From JBBROS01 sp965213855 (lineage in GTDB: Bacteria; Pseudomonadota; Alphaproteobacteria; Acetobacterales; Acetobacteraceae): DNA of 64,000 nt. The number at the start of each line of letters is the position of its first letter. Position 1 is the first letter of the stretch. The notes under the pieces are model-generated. The model was not told the DNA's origin. It worked only from the letters and a program-made list of their open reading frames with translations, and searched no databases. Below are positions 24,311 through 33,187 of this stretch, piece after piece. A program made the position numbers and the translations under genes. Where the stretch lies: NCBI GenBank assembly GCA_965213855.1, contig CBDCAA010000007.1, forward strand, positions 372,001 to 436,000. Reading direction: 5' to 3'.

Positions 24311-25062
24311 GCGGTGGCTCGCCCGATGCGACGCTGCCCAACGTCGTGGCAGCTCACCTCCACGGTCCCGACCCGGCCAGGTTGGCTCCCGCAGCGGCGG
24401 ATCACGCCCCGCGGATCCTCCTGCTCTACGGCTCGCTCCGGGACCGGTCCTACAGTCGGTTCCTGACCCTGGAGGCCGAGAGGCTGTTGCAACGGCTCGG
24501 GGCGGAAACCCGGGTCTTCGACCCGGCCGGGCTCCCGGTCACGGACAGCGTCGACGCGGACCATTCCAAGGTCGCCGAACTGCGCGCGCTCTCCCTGTGG
24601 TCCGAGGGCCAGGTCTGGTGCAGCCCCGAGCGGCATGGCGCGGTGACGTCGGTGATGAAGAACCAGATCGACTGGCTGCCGCTGGAGAGCCGGGGCGTCC
24701 GGCCCACGCAGGGGCGCACGCTTGCCGTCATGCAGGTGTCCGGCGGATCGCAATCCTTCAACGCGGTGAACGGCCTGCGCCTGCTGGGGCGATGGATGCG
24801 GATGTTCACCATCCCGAACCAGTCCTCGGTGCCCAAGGCGTTCGAGGAGTTCGACGCCGACGGCAGGATGCGCCCCTCGCCGCTGTATGACCGCGTCGTG
24901 GACGTGATGGAGGAACTGGTGAAGTTCACCCTGCTGCTGCGGGGCGGTTCCGACTACCTGACCGACCGCTACAGCGAACGGAAGGAGAGAGCCGGGAAGG
25001 CCGAAGCGGCGGCGGATCTTGCGGCCCGGTCCGGCGCGGCGGCCGGTGATGGGGCCAGCTAA
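24307..25062 (+). CDS. arsH: ArsH NADPH-dependent FMN reductase
   Basis: A 251-residue flavoprotein with the typical ArsH segments: ILLLYGSLRDRSYSRFLTLE (FMN-binding loop), WSEGQVWCSPERHGAVTSVM, KNQIDWLPLE, QVSGGSQSFNAVN, and a C-terminal helix ending YLTDRYSERKE. ArsH oxidises trivalent organoarsenicals to less toxic pentavalent forms. The start overlaps the arsB stop. It is convergent with the MFS gene, and the two frames overlap by four bases at their stops. Confidence 0.92.
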   Translation: MSGGSPDATLPNVVAAHLHGPDPARLAPAAADHAPRILLLYGSLRDRSYSRFLTLEAERLLQRLGAETRVFDPAGLPVTDSVDADHSKVAELRALSLWSEGQVWCSPERHGAVTSVMKNQIDWLPLESRGVRPTQGRTLAVMQVSGGSQSFNAVNGLRLLGRWMRMFTIPNQSSVPKAFEEFDADGRMRPSPLYDRVVDVMEELVKFTLLLRGGSDYLTDRYSERKERAGKAEAAADLAARSGAAAGDGAS

Positions 25063-26267
25063 TGTGCCGTGACAGGGCCTGAAGGCTTTCGCAACGCAAG
25101 CGGGAGCAGCGCCACGACAAGCGCTATGTTCAGGATCGCCGCGCCGCAGAGGACGGCAAGGGTCGTGGTCGCCCCGAACGCTCCGAGCAGCCAGGCGCCG
25201 ATCGAGGGCGAAGCAGCCTGCGCCACGAGGGTCGGCCTGGCGATGCGCCCCATCAGGATGGCGTAGCCCTCCCGCCCGAACATCGCCAGCGGCACGGTGC
25301 CGCGGGCGATGGAACGGATGCCGCTGCCGGACCCGTAGAGGACGATCCCGGCGGCAGCGACGGCGGGCGCGCCGATCAGCATGGCGATGCCGACCGCGAC
25401 CAGCAGGGACGACGCGAGCAGGCTCCAGACAGGATGGACCTTGCGCCCGAACGCCATCTCCACGATCCGCGCGCCGACCTGCGCCGGACCCAGCAGCGCG
25501 CCGAAGCCGACGGCCGCAGCCAGGGCGATCCCCCGCGACTGGAGGAGCGTCAGGAGGTGAACCGAGAGGACCGTCATGATGACGGCAGCCAGAGTGAAGC
25601 CCGCTGCCAGGAGGACGAAGGCAAGACGTTGGTCCGGACGCACGTGGCCCGGCGGACGCACGCCCCCGACAGACGGGCTTTCGGCCAACCGTTCCTCCCG
25701 CGGCAGTCCGACCACGTACAGCGGCAGGACGACGCAGAGGTGGATGGCCGCATAGGCGAGGCAGGCGCCGCGCCAGCCTACCTGTTCCACCAGCAACGCG
25801 CTCAGGGGCCAGCACACCGTGCTGGCGAACCCGCCGAACAGCGTGACCTGGGTGATTGCGCTTCGCGCACCTTCGCCATAGAGGCGGCCCAGCGTCGAAA
25901 ACGCGGGGTCGTACAGGCCGCATCCCATGCCGAGCCCGACCACGACCCATCCGGCGACGTAGGCCGCCAGTATCGGGGCGAGACCCACGACGAGAAGCCC
26001 GGTGCCCAACAGGCACGCGCTCGCCGCCAGGACCATCCGGCCGCCTTGGCGGTGGATCAGTCGCCCGACCCGCGGCGATACCAGCCCGGACGCGAGGAGC
26101 CCCAGCGACAGGGCGCCGACGATCCACGCCATCGGCCAGCCCGTATCTGCCGCGACGGCCCCCGCCAGGACCGCCGTGAGATAGTAGGACGAGCCCCAGG
26201 CGAGGATCTGGGCCACGCCGACGCAGGACACCACGACCCACTGCGGCCGCCCGACCGCAACCTTCAA
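25059..26267 (-). CDS. Major facilitator transporter of the arsenic cluster (ArsK-like)
   Basis: A 402-residue, 12-segment MFS protein that opens VVSCVGVAQILAWGSSYYLT, the N-terminal motif of small MFS exporters found in ars clusters of alphaproteobacteria. It has the typical loop motif RVGRLIHRQGGR between TM2 and TM3. The start is a TTG overlapping the stop of the flavoprotein gene (TTGA). Position strongly suggests export of arsenicals (arsenite or methylated/aromatic forms); ArsK is the closest named function, but the substrate cannot be read from sequence. Confidence 0.7.
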   Translation of the reverse strand: MKVAVGRPQWVVVSCVGVAQILAWGSSYYLTAVLAGAVAADTGWPMAWIVGALSLGLLASGLVSPRVGRLIHRQGGRMVLAASACLLGTGLLVVGLAPILAAYVAGWVVVGLGMGCGLYDPAFSTLGRLYGEGARSAITQVTLFGGFASTVCWPLSALLVEQVGWRGACLAYAAIHLCVVLPLYVVGLPREERLAESPSVGGVRPPGHVRPDQRLAFVLLAAGFTLAAVIMTVLSVHLLTLLQSRGIALAAAVGFGALLGPAQVGARIVEMAFGRKVHPVWSLLASSLLVAVGIAMLIGAPAVAAAGIVLYGSGSGIRSIARGTVPLAMFGREGYAILMGRIARPTLVAQAASPSIGAWLLGAFGATTTLAVLCGAAILNIALVVALLPLALRKPSGPVTAH

Positions 26268-27715
26268 GCGACGGGCTCGGGCATGGCCGGGTCGACCCGT
26301 GCCGCGGGGCCGCAGCAAGACGCCTCCGGCGGCAGCTCCGCCTTCGGGGGGCAGCACTCGCCCTGCCCCGTCCCAGTGTCGCAGCATGCCGCGACCGCGA
26401 TTTCGGGGCGGCCCCTTGCGCTGCACATCCCGGTCTGCGGGAGGTCCAGCTCCACCCGGCGTGCCGCGATCATGTCGCCCGCCAGGAAGGCCGCGATGGA
26501 CCTGACCTGCTCGTACCCGGTTGCCAGCAGGAAGGTCGGCGCCCGGCCGTAGCTCACCATCCCGGCCATGAACAGCCCGGCGTCCGGCTGCTCCAACTCG
26601 ATGGCCCCGTGCGGCCGGACGGTACCGCAGGAATGCAGGTTGGGGTCGATCAGGGGTGCGAGCGGTCGCGGGCATTCCAGCGCCGGGTCGAGATCGAGCC
26701 GGACCTCGCCGAGGATGCCGAGGTCGGGACGGAGGCCCGTCGCCACCACCATCTCGTCCGCCGTCACCTCCCGGCCTTCCGTGTTTCGGATGAGCAGCGA
26801 TCCGTCCGGGGCCTGCCCGACTTCGTCGACCGCGAACGGAGCCAACAGCCGCAGGGCGCCCCGGTCGACGAGGCCGCGCAGCCTTTCGCCGAGCGCGCCC
26901 CGCTCCGGCAGTCGGTCCGCCGTCCCGCCGCCGTAGGCGCGTGTGAGGTCCGCCCCCCGGGCCGCCCAGGTCACCGTCGTTTCCGGCGCCCGGTCCGCCA
27001 GCGCCGCCAGGTCGATGAGGGTGCCGATCGCGGAGTGCCCCGAGCCGACTACGAGGACCCGGCGCCCGGCGTAACGCGCCCGCTCGGCACCGAGGACATC
27101 GGGCATTCCATACCGGATCCGCGCGGCCGCGGCCCGCTCGCCCATGGCCGGAAGACCGGTGGTGCCCGCGGTTCCCGGATTGCCCCAGCAGCCGGTGGCG
27201 ACGATGACCGCCCGGGCAAGGAGACGCCGTTCCGCGCCGTGCGAGTCGATGAACCGGATCTCGAACGGGTTTCGCTCCCGCCCGCCGTTCTTGACCTTGC
27301 CCGTGCCGACACGGGCGACACCGGTAACCTTCGTGCCGAGGCGCAGCCGCGACGCGATCTCCGGCAACGCGGCCAGGGCTTCCAGATAGTTCTCGGCCAG
27401 CTCGCGCCCGGTCGGGAACCCCTCGGGATCAGGCGTCGCCCACCCGTGCCGCTCCAGGAGCGCGCGTGCGGCCTTGTCGACGTTGTAGCGCCAGGGCGAG
27501 AACATGTGGACATGGCCCCAGGCGACCGGCGCCGAACCCACGGCCTCCCGGGCCTCGAACACGACGAATTCGATCCCCCGCCCGAGAAGCTGGGCCGCCG
27601 CCGCCAGGCCGATCGGGCCCCCGCCTATGACGGCCACGGGAAGCGCGGTCACGTTCATCGAAAGGACCCTGGGGATGCCAGGCTTGGACGCGTCGCTCGA
27701 ACAGCAGGTCGTCAT
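26264..27715 (-). CDS. arsO: ArsO-like flavin-dependent monooxygenase
   Basis: A 483-residue protein with an N-terminal FAD loop VAVIGGGPIGLAAAAQLLG, the motif WGHVHMFSPWRYNVD seen in ArsO proteins, a second dinucleotide loop VLVVGSGHSAIG, and VVATGLRPDLG. It begins with a cysteine-bearing leader (MTTCCSSDASKPG) and ends with a tail holding three adjacent-cysteine pairs, an unusual amount of thiol for metalloid binding. The start follows AAGGAGAT at good spacing. It is co-transcribed with, and overlaps, the MFS exporter. The role is probably oxidation of a trivalent arsenical before export; the reaction is inferred from the family. Confidence 0.72.
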   Translation of the reverse strand: MTTCCSSDASKPGIPRVLSMNVTALPVAVIGGGPIGLAAAAQLLGRGIEFVVFEAREAVGSAPVAWGHVHMFSPWRYNVDKAARALLERHGWATPDPEGFPTGRELAENYLEALAALPEIASRLRLGTKVTGVARVGTGKVKNGGRERNPFEIRFIDSHGAERRLLARAVIVATGCWGNPGTAGTTGLPAMGERAAAARIRYGMPDVLGAERARYAGRRVLVVGSGHSAIGTLIDLAALADRAPETTVTWAARGADLTRAYGGGTADRLPERGALGERLRGLVDRGALRLLAPFAVDEVGQAPDGSLLIRNTEGREVTADEMVVATGLRPDLGILGEVRLDLDPALECPRPLAPLIDPNLHSCGTVRPHGAIELEQPDAGLFMAGMVSYGRAPTFLLATGYEQVRSIAAFLAGDMIAARRVELDLPQTGMCSARGRPEIAVAACCDTGTGQGECCPPKAELPPEASCCGPAARVDPAMPEPVA

Positions 27716-27767
27716 TGCGAGATCTCCTTGGTTATACCTAGGTCGGCGATGTATCACGACAAAAGTT

Positions 27768-28190
27768 TCAGCATCGGCATGCGCGGTCGGCATCCTTGCG
27801 GGCCTTTGCCGCGCGGTCGGTTTCGAGCAGGGCGCCGGTCGCGTCCATCCAAGCTCCCAGCCCGACACGGAACGCCTCCCGTCCCTTGTCGGTCAGGGTG
27901 TAGACCTTCCGTTCGCGACCCGAGACCACCGCTGTCTCCGCCGTGACATAGCCGCCTTGCTCGAACTCCCGCAGCGTCGGGTAGAGGGCGCCCTCGCTCG
28001 GGGAGCAGCAGCCGTTGGTGGTCCGTTCCACGGCCTGGGCGATGTCGTAGCCGTGCGCCGGGCCGTCATGCAGCGCGCGGAGGATGAAGAAGCGGCTGAG
28101 CGCCATCTTGATGGTGCCTGCCCAATACCCCCGCTCGGTGAAGTCGGGGGAAGGCTTGGGGACGGTTCGTAATGAGGGTGCTCTCGCCAT
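27768..28190 (-). CDS. PadR-family regulator with cysteine pair
   Basis: A 140-residue winged-helix protein of the PadR family: LSRFFILRALHDGPAHGYDI, then SPSEGALYPTLREFEQGGYV and RKVYTLTDKGREAF. The loop before the recognition helix reads TNGCCSPSEG and the C-terminus ends CRC, so thiols sit near the DNA-binding wing, as expected for a metalloid sensor. The start follows AGGA seven bases upstream. It lies 52 bases upstream of the flavoprotein gene on the same strand and probably represses the flavoprotein/MFS pair. Confidence 0.75.
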   Translation of the reverse strand: MARAPSLRTVPKPSPDFTERGYWAGTIKMALSRFFILRALHDGPAHGYDIAQAVERTTNGCCSPSEGALYPTLREFEQGGYVTAETAVVSGRERKVYTLTDKGREAFRVGLGAWMDATGALLETDRAAKARKDADRACRC

Positions 28191-28520
28191 GAACCATCCT
28201 ATGCATCGACGTCCGATGCGTCAAGAGCGGTTAGGCGGTCGCGGACCCGGCGTGGGCGGCGCATGGAGTAGCGATAGTGTCCTCTTCTCCTGACCCAGTC
28301 ACGGAATCCGCCGTACGGCGGATATGATCGACTTCCGGGCTTTGGGCGCAGCTTGGCAGTAACCCCGAAGTTGCCAACTGCTCCTCGACGACTGGCCGGA
28401 AAGCCGCGAACGGTCGCCGGAACAGGCCTCCTCGCGATGGCGTGCCGACCATGTGGTCTCAGCCCACCGAACCGGGCAAAGAACCTCAAAGCCCAGTTCG
28501 CGGTCGCTCGTCCCTCGCCA
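28191..28520. other. Stretch without a supported gene
   Basis: This region between the PadR gene and the unknown gene pair has open frames on both strands, but none with a plausible start, a recognisable domain or neighbours that would support it. It presumably contains the PadR promoter at its left edge. Confidence 0.4.
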
Positions 28521-29093
28521 TCACGGACCTGCCAAGAACCGTAGAAAACGCACGTGGCGCTCCGCATCCGCCGCTGCCCTGCTCGAAATCGGAACTTGCG
28601 CGTACGCTGCGCGAGCGGCAGTGCGGACGGCTTCGATCGCGTCCTGGCCGACCTTTGAACCTGGACGCACCATGAGGGTCCTCAGATCCCTTACTGTGCA
28701 AGCAAGCTCTACATCGGAACGGGCTGCCAGACGTTTCACCCAACTACCGACGACGGTCGGGTATTCGGCATAAACCCGCATGCCCGTCACCGCAGCAGCG
28801 AGTTCGCGAATGACGACATCGGGCGGTGACCCCGCGCCGATCTGGGGTTCCCCGCGATCGCTGCCCGGTCTTGCTGGCCGGTGGTCCTCGCGCGTGACGA
28901 GCCAGGACAGGCCCGGGCGACCGTCTCCGTAAGCCAGCGCGAGCTCCCGGAGGTAGCAAGGATCTTCAAGTCCGGCGACCCCGTCCACCGCCAGTATGAC
29001 CACGTTGGCCAGCCGGTCGAACCGTTCCTTCGCGCGCCGGCGGCGGTCGTCCGGGGGCTGGCCCGGGGGGCGGCAGTGCGGCCGCCTGGTCAT
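28521..29093 (-). CDS. Hypothetical protein, second gene of an unknown pair
   Basis: A 190-residue protein. The N-terminus is basic and proline-rich; it then reads LANVVILAVDGVAGLEDPCY, and later VYAEYPTVVGSWVKRLAARS followed by CTVRDLRTLM. The latter pattern faintly recalls small 3'-5' exonuclease-like proteins (acidic residue, aromatic, W-x-x-RL, then DL), but too few conserved acids are visible to name it. Its ATG overlaps the stop of the upstream gene (ATGA), so the two are a translational pair. Confidence 0.5.
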   Translation of the reverse strand: MTRRPHCRPPGQPPDDRRRRAKERFDRLANVVILAVDGVAGLEDPCYLRELALAYGDGRPGLSWLVTREDHRPARPGSDRGEPQIGAGSPPDVVIRELAAAVTGMRVYAEYPTVVGSWVKRLAARSDVELACTVRDLRTLMVRPGSKVGQDAIEAVRTAARAAYAQVPISSRAAADAERHVRFLRFLAGP

Positions 29094-29548
29094 GGGCGGC
29101 CCGCCGATGCCGCTTGAAGCGCGTTGAGGTAGGCAATCCTCGTGCCCCGGAGATAGCGGGACAGTTCGTCGGCCCTGCCGCGGACCGGAGCAGACAGGCC
29201 GATCCAGCGCGATACCTTCTGCGCGGCAAGCCACATCGGGTCCGCTTGCAGATCCGGATCGGGCCACGGTCGCACGGGGCCGGTCAGCAGGCTATGGGAT
29301 AGACGCGCCTCTTCGTCGAGTAGCGACGCCACCCCGATCCGCTCACCGAGCGCGTACAGTCGCCCTGACAGGGTTCGCGCCAGCTTCATCGCCACGTCCA
29401 ACTCGATGACGGGCGACGAGCGGCACCAACTGCGGCCGCCGAGCAGTTCATGCCAGCGACAATGGCCGAACAGTGTCGTCACGCCGCAGGACGCGACCGT
29501 CATCCAAGGATCCATGCACCCGGACGGCGCCGAGAGTTCCTGATTCAT
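29090..29548 (-). CDS. Hypothetical protein, first gene of an unknown pair
   Basis: A 152-residue, mostly helical soluble protein (MKLARTLSGRLYALGERIGV; ADELSRYLRGTRIAYLNALQ) with no recognised domain. The start was taken at MNQEL; a start upstream is possible but less well placed. It is coupled to the following gene by a four-base overlap and diverges from an XRE regulator across about 240 bases that are locally AT-rich, a layout common to small defence or toxin-antitoxin loci. Confidence 0.5.
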   Translation of the reverse strand: MNQELSAPSGCMDPWMTVASCGVTTLFGHCRWHELLGGRSWCRSSPVIELDVAMKLARTLSGRLYALGERIGVASLLDEEARLSHSLLTGPVRPWPDPDLQADPMWLAAQKVSRWIGLSAPVRGRADELSRYLRGTRIAYLNALQAASAGRP

Positions 29549-29787
29549 CGACGAGGGGTCGGAATTTCGACGCACCGGCGGGAGCCGTCCCGGGTGCGCA
29601 CGGACACCTGTTCCAGGCAACGAACACACATCCGTCAGACCTCCGCCGCATCGCCGCAGGTGGAAGCCTCACGCGCCAAGGGACGGAGGTCAAGACAAAA
29701 GCCACATACAGTAGCATTTGCGATACTCACAGTAGCATGTTGGGTGGACTGTAGTGTCCGGGACATTTTCCTTGTCAACAATGGCCT

Positions 29788-30060
29788 GTGAACAAGCGCT
29801 CGCCTGCAACCGCCGGTGTCCCGTCGCCGCGACTACTGGCTGCCGCCCGGGTCCTTGCTGGCCTTTCGCAGGACAGGTTGGCGGAGGAATCACGGATCAA
29901 TCGGACCATCCTGGCCCGCTACGAGTCGGGAACGACGCTGATGCGGACGGACAGCCTCGCCAAGGTGATTGCTGCCCTCGAAGCTCGCGGCGTCCGCTTC
30001 GTCCCACAAACCGAAGACCTCCAAATGGGTGTGGCGCTGGCGCGCGAGCAGACTGGATGA
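29788..30060 (+). CDS. XRE-family helix-turn-helix regulator
   Basis: A 90-residue protein with one XRE HTH: LLAAARVLAGLSQDRLAEES, RINRTILARYESG, then TDSLAKVIAALEARGVRFVP, the usual ending of single-domain phage-type or antitoxin repressors. The start is a GTG in an AT-rich context. It is the last identifiable gene of the island and diverges from the unknown pair, which it may repress. Confidence 0.75.
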   Translation: MNKRSPATAGVPSPRLLAAARVLAGLSQDRLAEESRINRTILARYESGTTLMRTDSLAKVIAALEARGVRFVPQTEDLQMGVALAREQTG

Positions 30061-30684
30061 TGGACCTCCCCGGCAGCCGCCCGCCTTGATTTCGCTGGGC
30101 CCGGCCCGGCAGGCCCCCGAGAACCAGGAAGACGTCTGCAAATGCCATCCGGACTTCTTGCCAAGGCGCGCAGCGCATCGGCCCTTCGCCTCGCCGGTCG
30201 TTGCGCACGAACAACCTCTTTCGGTGACCCGCGACGACCGAGAAGACGGTCAGATGGCGCGACTCCTCATGCACGTCCCTGAACCAGAAGAGCCTCCGCC
30301 CATTCGAGCGTGCCGCCGCGCCGGGGAGGCCGTCAAAAGGTGGGTCCTCGCCATGCTCGGTTTTGCCAAGCGGCAAAACGCTGCGCGTGGCTCCGGTCCC
30401 GCCGCGAAGCCGCGGCGCTTTTGACCGCCTCCCGTCCCGTCAGCCAATCCGAGATTAGGCGACGGGACGAAGAACAGGCTTTCCAGCTCCGAACAAAGAA
30501 CACGAATAAGGCAGCGGTGCTGTCCTTCCTTGTCTTCCTTCACTTAGAATCAACAATAAAGTCTTGCCTTTCTAAGCCCGCCGCAGGCGCCCGCTCAGGC
30601 TCTCGTTAACACTTCGCGTGAGGGAAGCGACAGGGTCTCGTCGTTCAATCCACCTACCTAAAGTGAACAGTCGTACTACTTATA
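30061..30684. other. Island right edge without a supported gene
   Basis: Open frames exist on both strands (for example a minus-strand one reading through the XRE gene) but none has a good start and a recognisable product. From about 30450 to 30685 the base composition falls toward AT, then returns sharply to GC-rich coding sequence at the broken permease gene. No direct repeat matching the left edge was found. Confidence 0.4.
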
Positions 30685-32061
30685 AACTACGACACCGCCA
30701 ACGCGGTCGCCACCGTCATCTACACCCACTCCCTGCCGCCGCTCGTCGCCGTCGTCTGGTCCGGCTTCTTCAACTTCCTCGGCGTGCTCACCTCCAGCGG
30801 CGCCGTCGCCTTCACCGTCGTCACCCTCCTGCCGGTCGAGCTGATCCTCCAGGTCGGGTCGGGCGCCGGCTACGCGATGATATTCGCGCTGCTGATCGCC
30901 GCCATCATCTGGAACCTCGGTACCTGGGCCATGGGCCTACCCAACTCTTCCTCCCACGCGCTGATCGGCTCCATCCTCGGCGTCGGCCTCGCCAACCAGT
31001 TCATGGCGCCCGGCGGCTCCGCCACCTCCGGCGTCGACTGGAACCAGGCGATCGGCGTGTTTAAGGCGCTCCTGTTCAGCCCGTTGATCGGCTTCGTCTG
31101 CGCCTTCGGCCTGCTGCTGCTGATGAAGCTGGTGATCAAAAGCCGCCACCTCTATGAGGCGCCGGACGGCGCCAAACCGCCGCCCACATGGATCCGCGGG
31201 CTGCTGATCCTGACCTGCACCGGCGTCAGCTTCGCCCATGGCAGCAATGACGGGCAGAAGGGCATGGGCCTCATCATGCTCATCTTGATCGGTGTCGCGC
31301 CCACCGCCTACGCGCTCAACCGCGCCATGCCGGAAAGCAGCACCCCCGCGTTCATCACCACGATCGCCAACGCCACCACGACGTTCAAGGCCCACGCCGC
31401 CGGTGCCCCTGCGCCGAAGGACACCGCCGAGGCCCGCACCGTCGTCGGCGACGCGCTCAAGACCAAGGACGTCAACAAGCCCGAGGTCTACGCCGCCCTC
31501 GCCGTCCTCGGCGACTCAATTGCCGCCAACGTCAAGAACTACGGCGCGCTGAAGGCCGTTCCGGCCTCCGCCACGTCGAACGTCCGCAACGACATGTTCC
31601 TGGCCGGGGACGCCGAGCGCCTCTTGAAGCCCGACGGCTTCAGCGCCGACGAGATGGGCACCATAAAGGCCATGCGCGGCTCGCTCGAAACCGGCACCCG
31701 CTTCATCCCCACCTGGGTCAAGATCTCCGTCGCGCTGGCGCTCGGCCTCGGCACCATGGTCGGCTGGAAGCGCATCGTCGTCACCGTCGGCGAGAAGATC
31801 GGCAAGACCCACCTGACCTACGCCCAGGGCGCCTCGGCCGAACTCGTCGCTATGGTCACGATCGGCGCCGCCGACATGTATGGCCTCCCGGTTTCCACCA
31901 CGCACGTCCTCTCCAGCGGCGTCGCCGGCACCATGGCCGCTAACGGGTCCGGCCTGCAGTGGAGCACCATCCGCAACATGGCCCTTGCCTGGCTCATGAC
32001 GCTCCCCGCCGCGATGATCATCTCCGGCAGCCTGTTCGTCATCTTGCGCCAGGTCTTCTAA
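30685..32061 (+). pseudogene. pit: PiT-family phosphate permease lacking its start
   Basis: The protein text begins inside the family's first signature: NYDTANAVATVIYTHSLPPL, normally preceded by about 30 residues including an initiator and the first membrane helix. Upstream the frame runs only to a TGA at 30664 without any start codon. The remaining 458 codons are intact, including the second signature GVSFAHGSNDGQKGMGLIML and GLPVSTTHVLSSGVAGTM. PiT imports phosphate, often as a metal-phosphate complex, with protons. An internal GTG could start a shorter product, but half of the first signature would be lost. The gene was probably cut by the island. Confidence 0.82.
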
Positions 32062-32105
32062 CGCGTCTTCGCCGTAACTCGGGCCGGCGCGTGTGGAGCA
32101 GCGCC

Positions 32106-33149
32106 ATGCGCCGGCTCCCGCTCTTGCTTCTCGCCACCACGGCCGCCGCCCCGGCACCGGACGTGCCGCTCTACCGGACGTTCGGCCATTGGCAGGTTGC
32201 CTGCGACAACCTCCGCCATTGCGAGGCCCGTGCCTACGACGCTGGAACCCCGGCGGACGTCCGCATCCTTCGCGACGCCGGCCGCGCCACCCCGATCGTG
32301 TTCGTGGTTCGCAACGGCCGGCTCACGCTCGGCCGCGCCCGCATCGACGGCGAACCCGTCCCGCAGCCCGATCCCGCCTGGCTCAGCAACTACGCCGGCT
32401 CCGCCCTGTCCACCACGAACTCCGCCGCTGCCCATGCCTTCATAGCCCAGCTCGTCGCGGGTCGGCGGCTCACGCTGGAAGACGACACCCTCCCCATCCC
32501 GCTCGACGGCGCCCCCGAGGCGCTCGGCCTTATCGACGAGGTCCAGCAGCGTGCCGGCACGCCGGGGCCATTGCGCGGTCCGGGCGGCCCGGGTCCTGTC
32601 CCGCCGGCCCCGGCCGCGCCGCCGCGACCGGTCTGGCGCCGCCCTGCGCCCGTGATTCCGAGCCAGGTCGCGCCGCTGCTCGCCGCGGCACGGACGGACC
32701 CGGCCGTCATCCGGGCCCGCGTTGCATCCGGCTGCACGCTCGATGCGGGCGGCACGGCCCAGGCGCTCGATGCCGCCCGCGTCCTCGTGCTCCTGCCCTG
32801 TGCGCCCGACCCCGGCGACGAACCCTCGGCCACCCCCGTCCTCGTGCCGCGCGCCGGCGGACCCGCGGCCGTCTTCACACCGGCCTATCCCGCGCCGCTC
32901 TCGGCCGCGCCCATGCCGGGCGCCCTCCCCCACGCGAGCTTCGAGCGGGCCAGCGGCGAGCTCGGCGCCTTCGCGCGCGTCCGTCCCGGCGCCGATTGTG
33001 GTTTTGCAGCATACTGGACCTGGAGTGCCGGCGCCTTCCGCCCGACTGCGATGACCCGGCTCGATGGTTGCGGCGGCGCCGCCAACGGCCACTGGCCCTC
33101 CCTTTACGCCGTCGCTCCTGCCGCAGATCCCGTCGCACGGCCGCACTGA
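32106..33149 (+). CDS. DUF1176 periplasmic protein, copy 1
   Basis: A 347-residue exported protein: a short signal peptide (MRRLPLLLLATTAAAPA) and then FGHWQVACDNLRHCEARAYD, the conserved opening of DUF1176. Paired cysteines follow, as do a proline-rich centre (GGPGPVPPAPAAPPRPVW) and the closing motif ADCGFAAYWTWSAGAFRPTA followed by CGG. Function of the family is not established; export and disulfides point to the periplasm. It lies 44 bases after pit and is followed by a close relative. Confidence 0.75.
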   Translation: MRRLPLLLLATTAAAPAPDVPLYRTFGHWQVACDNLRHCEARAYDAGTPADVRILRDAGRATPIVFVVRNGRLTLGRARIDGEPVPQPDPAWLSNYAGSALSTTNSAAAHAFIAQLVAGRRLTLEDDTLPIPLDGAPEALGLIDEVQQRAGTPGPLRGPGGPGPVPPAPAAPPRPVWRRPAPVIPSQVAPLLAAARTDPAVIRARVASGCTLDAGGTAQALDAARVLVLLPCAPDPGDEPSATPVLVPRAGGPAAVFTPAYPAPLSAAPMPGALPHASFERASGELGAFARVRPGADCGFAAYWTWSAGAFRPTAMTRLDGCGGAANGHWPSLYAVAPAADPVARPH

Positions 33150-33187
33150 CCGCTGCCCAGCCCGCCGCAGGTGCGATACAACGGGAC

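Noticed and set aside
24097..26241. A 714-codon minus-strand open frame across the arsenic cluster
   Set aside because: It runs antisense to arsH and out of frame with the MFS gene; the products on both correct frames are clearly recognisable, so this is a shadow.
29897..30376. Minus-strand gene at the right edge of the island
   Set aside because: The frame overlaps the XRE gene antisense, lacks a good start context and has no recognisable domain; I left it out.
2005..30690. Integrative element with attachment sites
   Set aside because: No integrase or recombinase gene and no matching direct repeats at the two edges were found, so I describe an island without claiming an element type.
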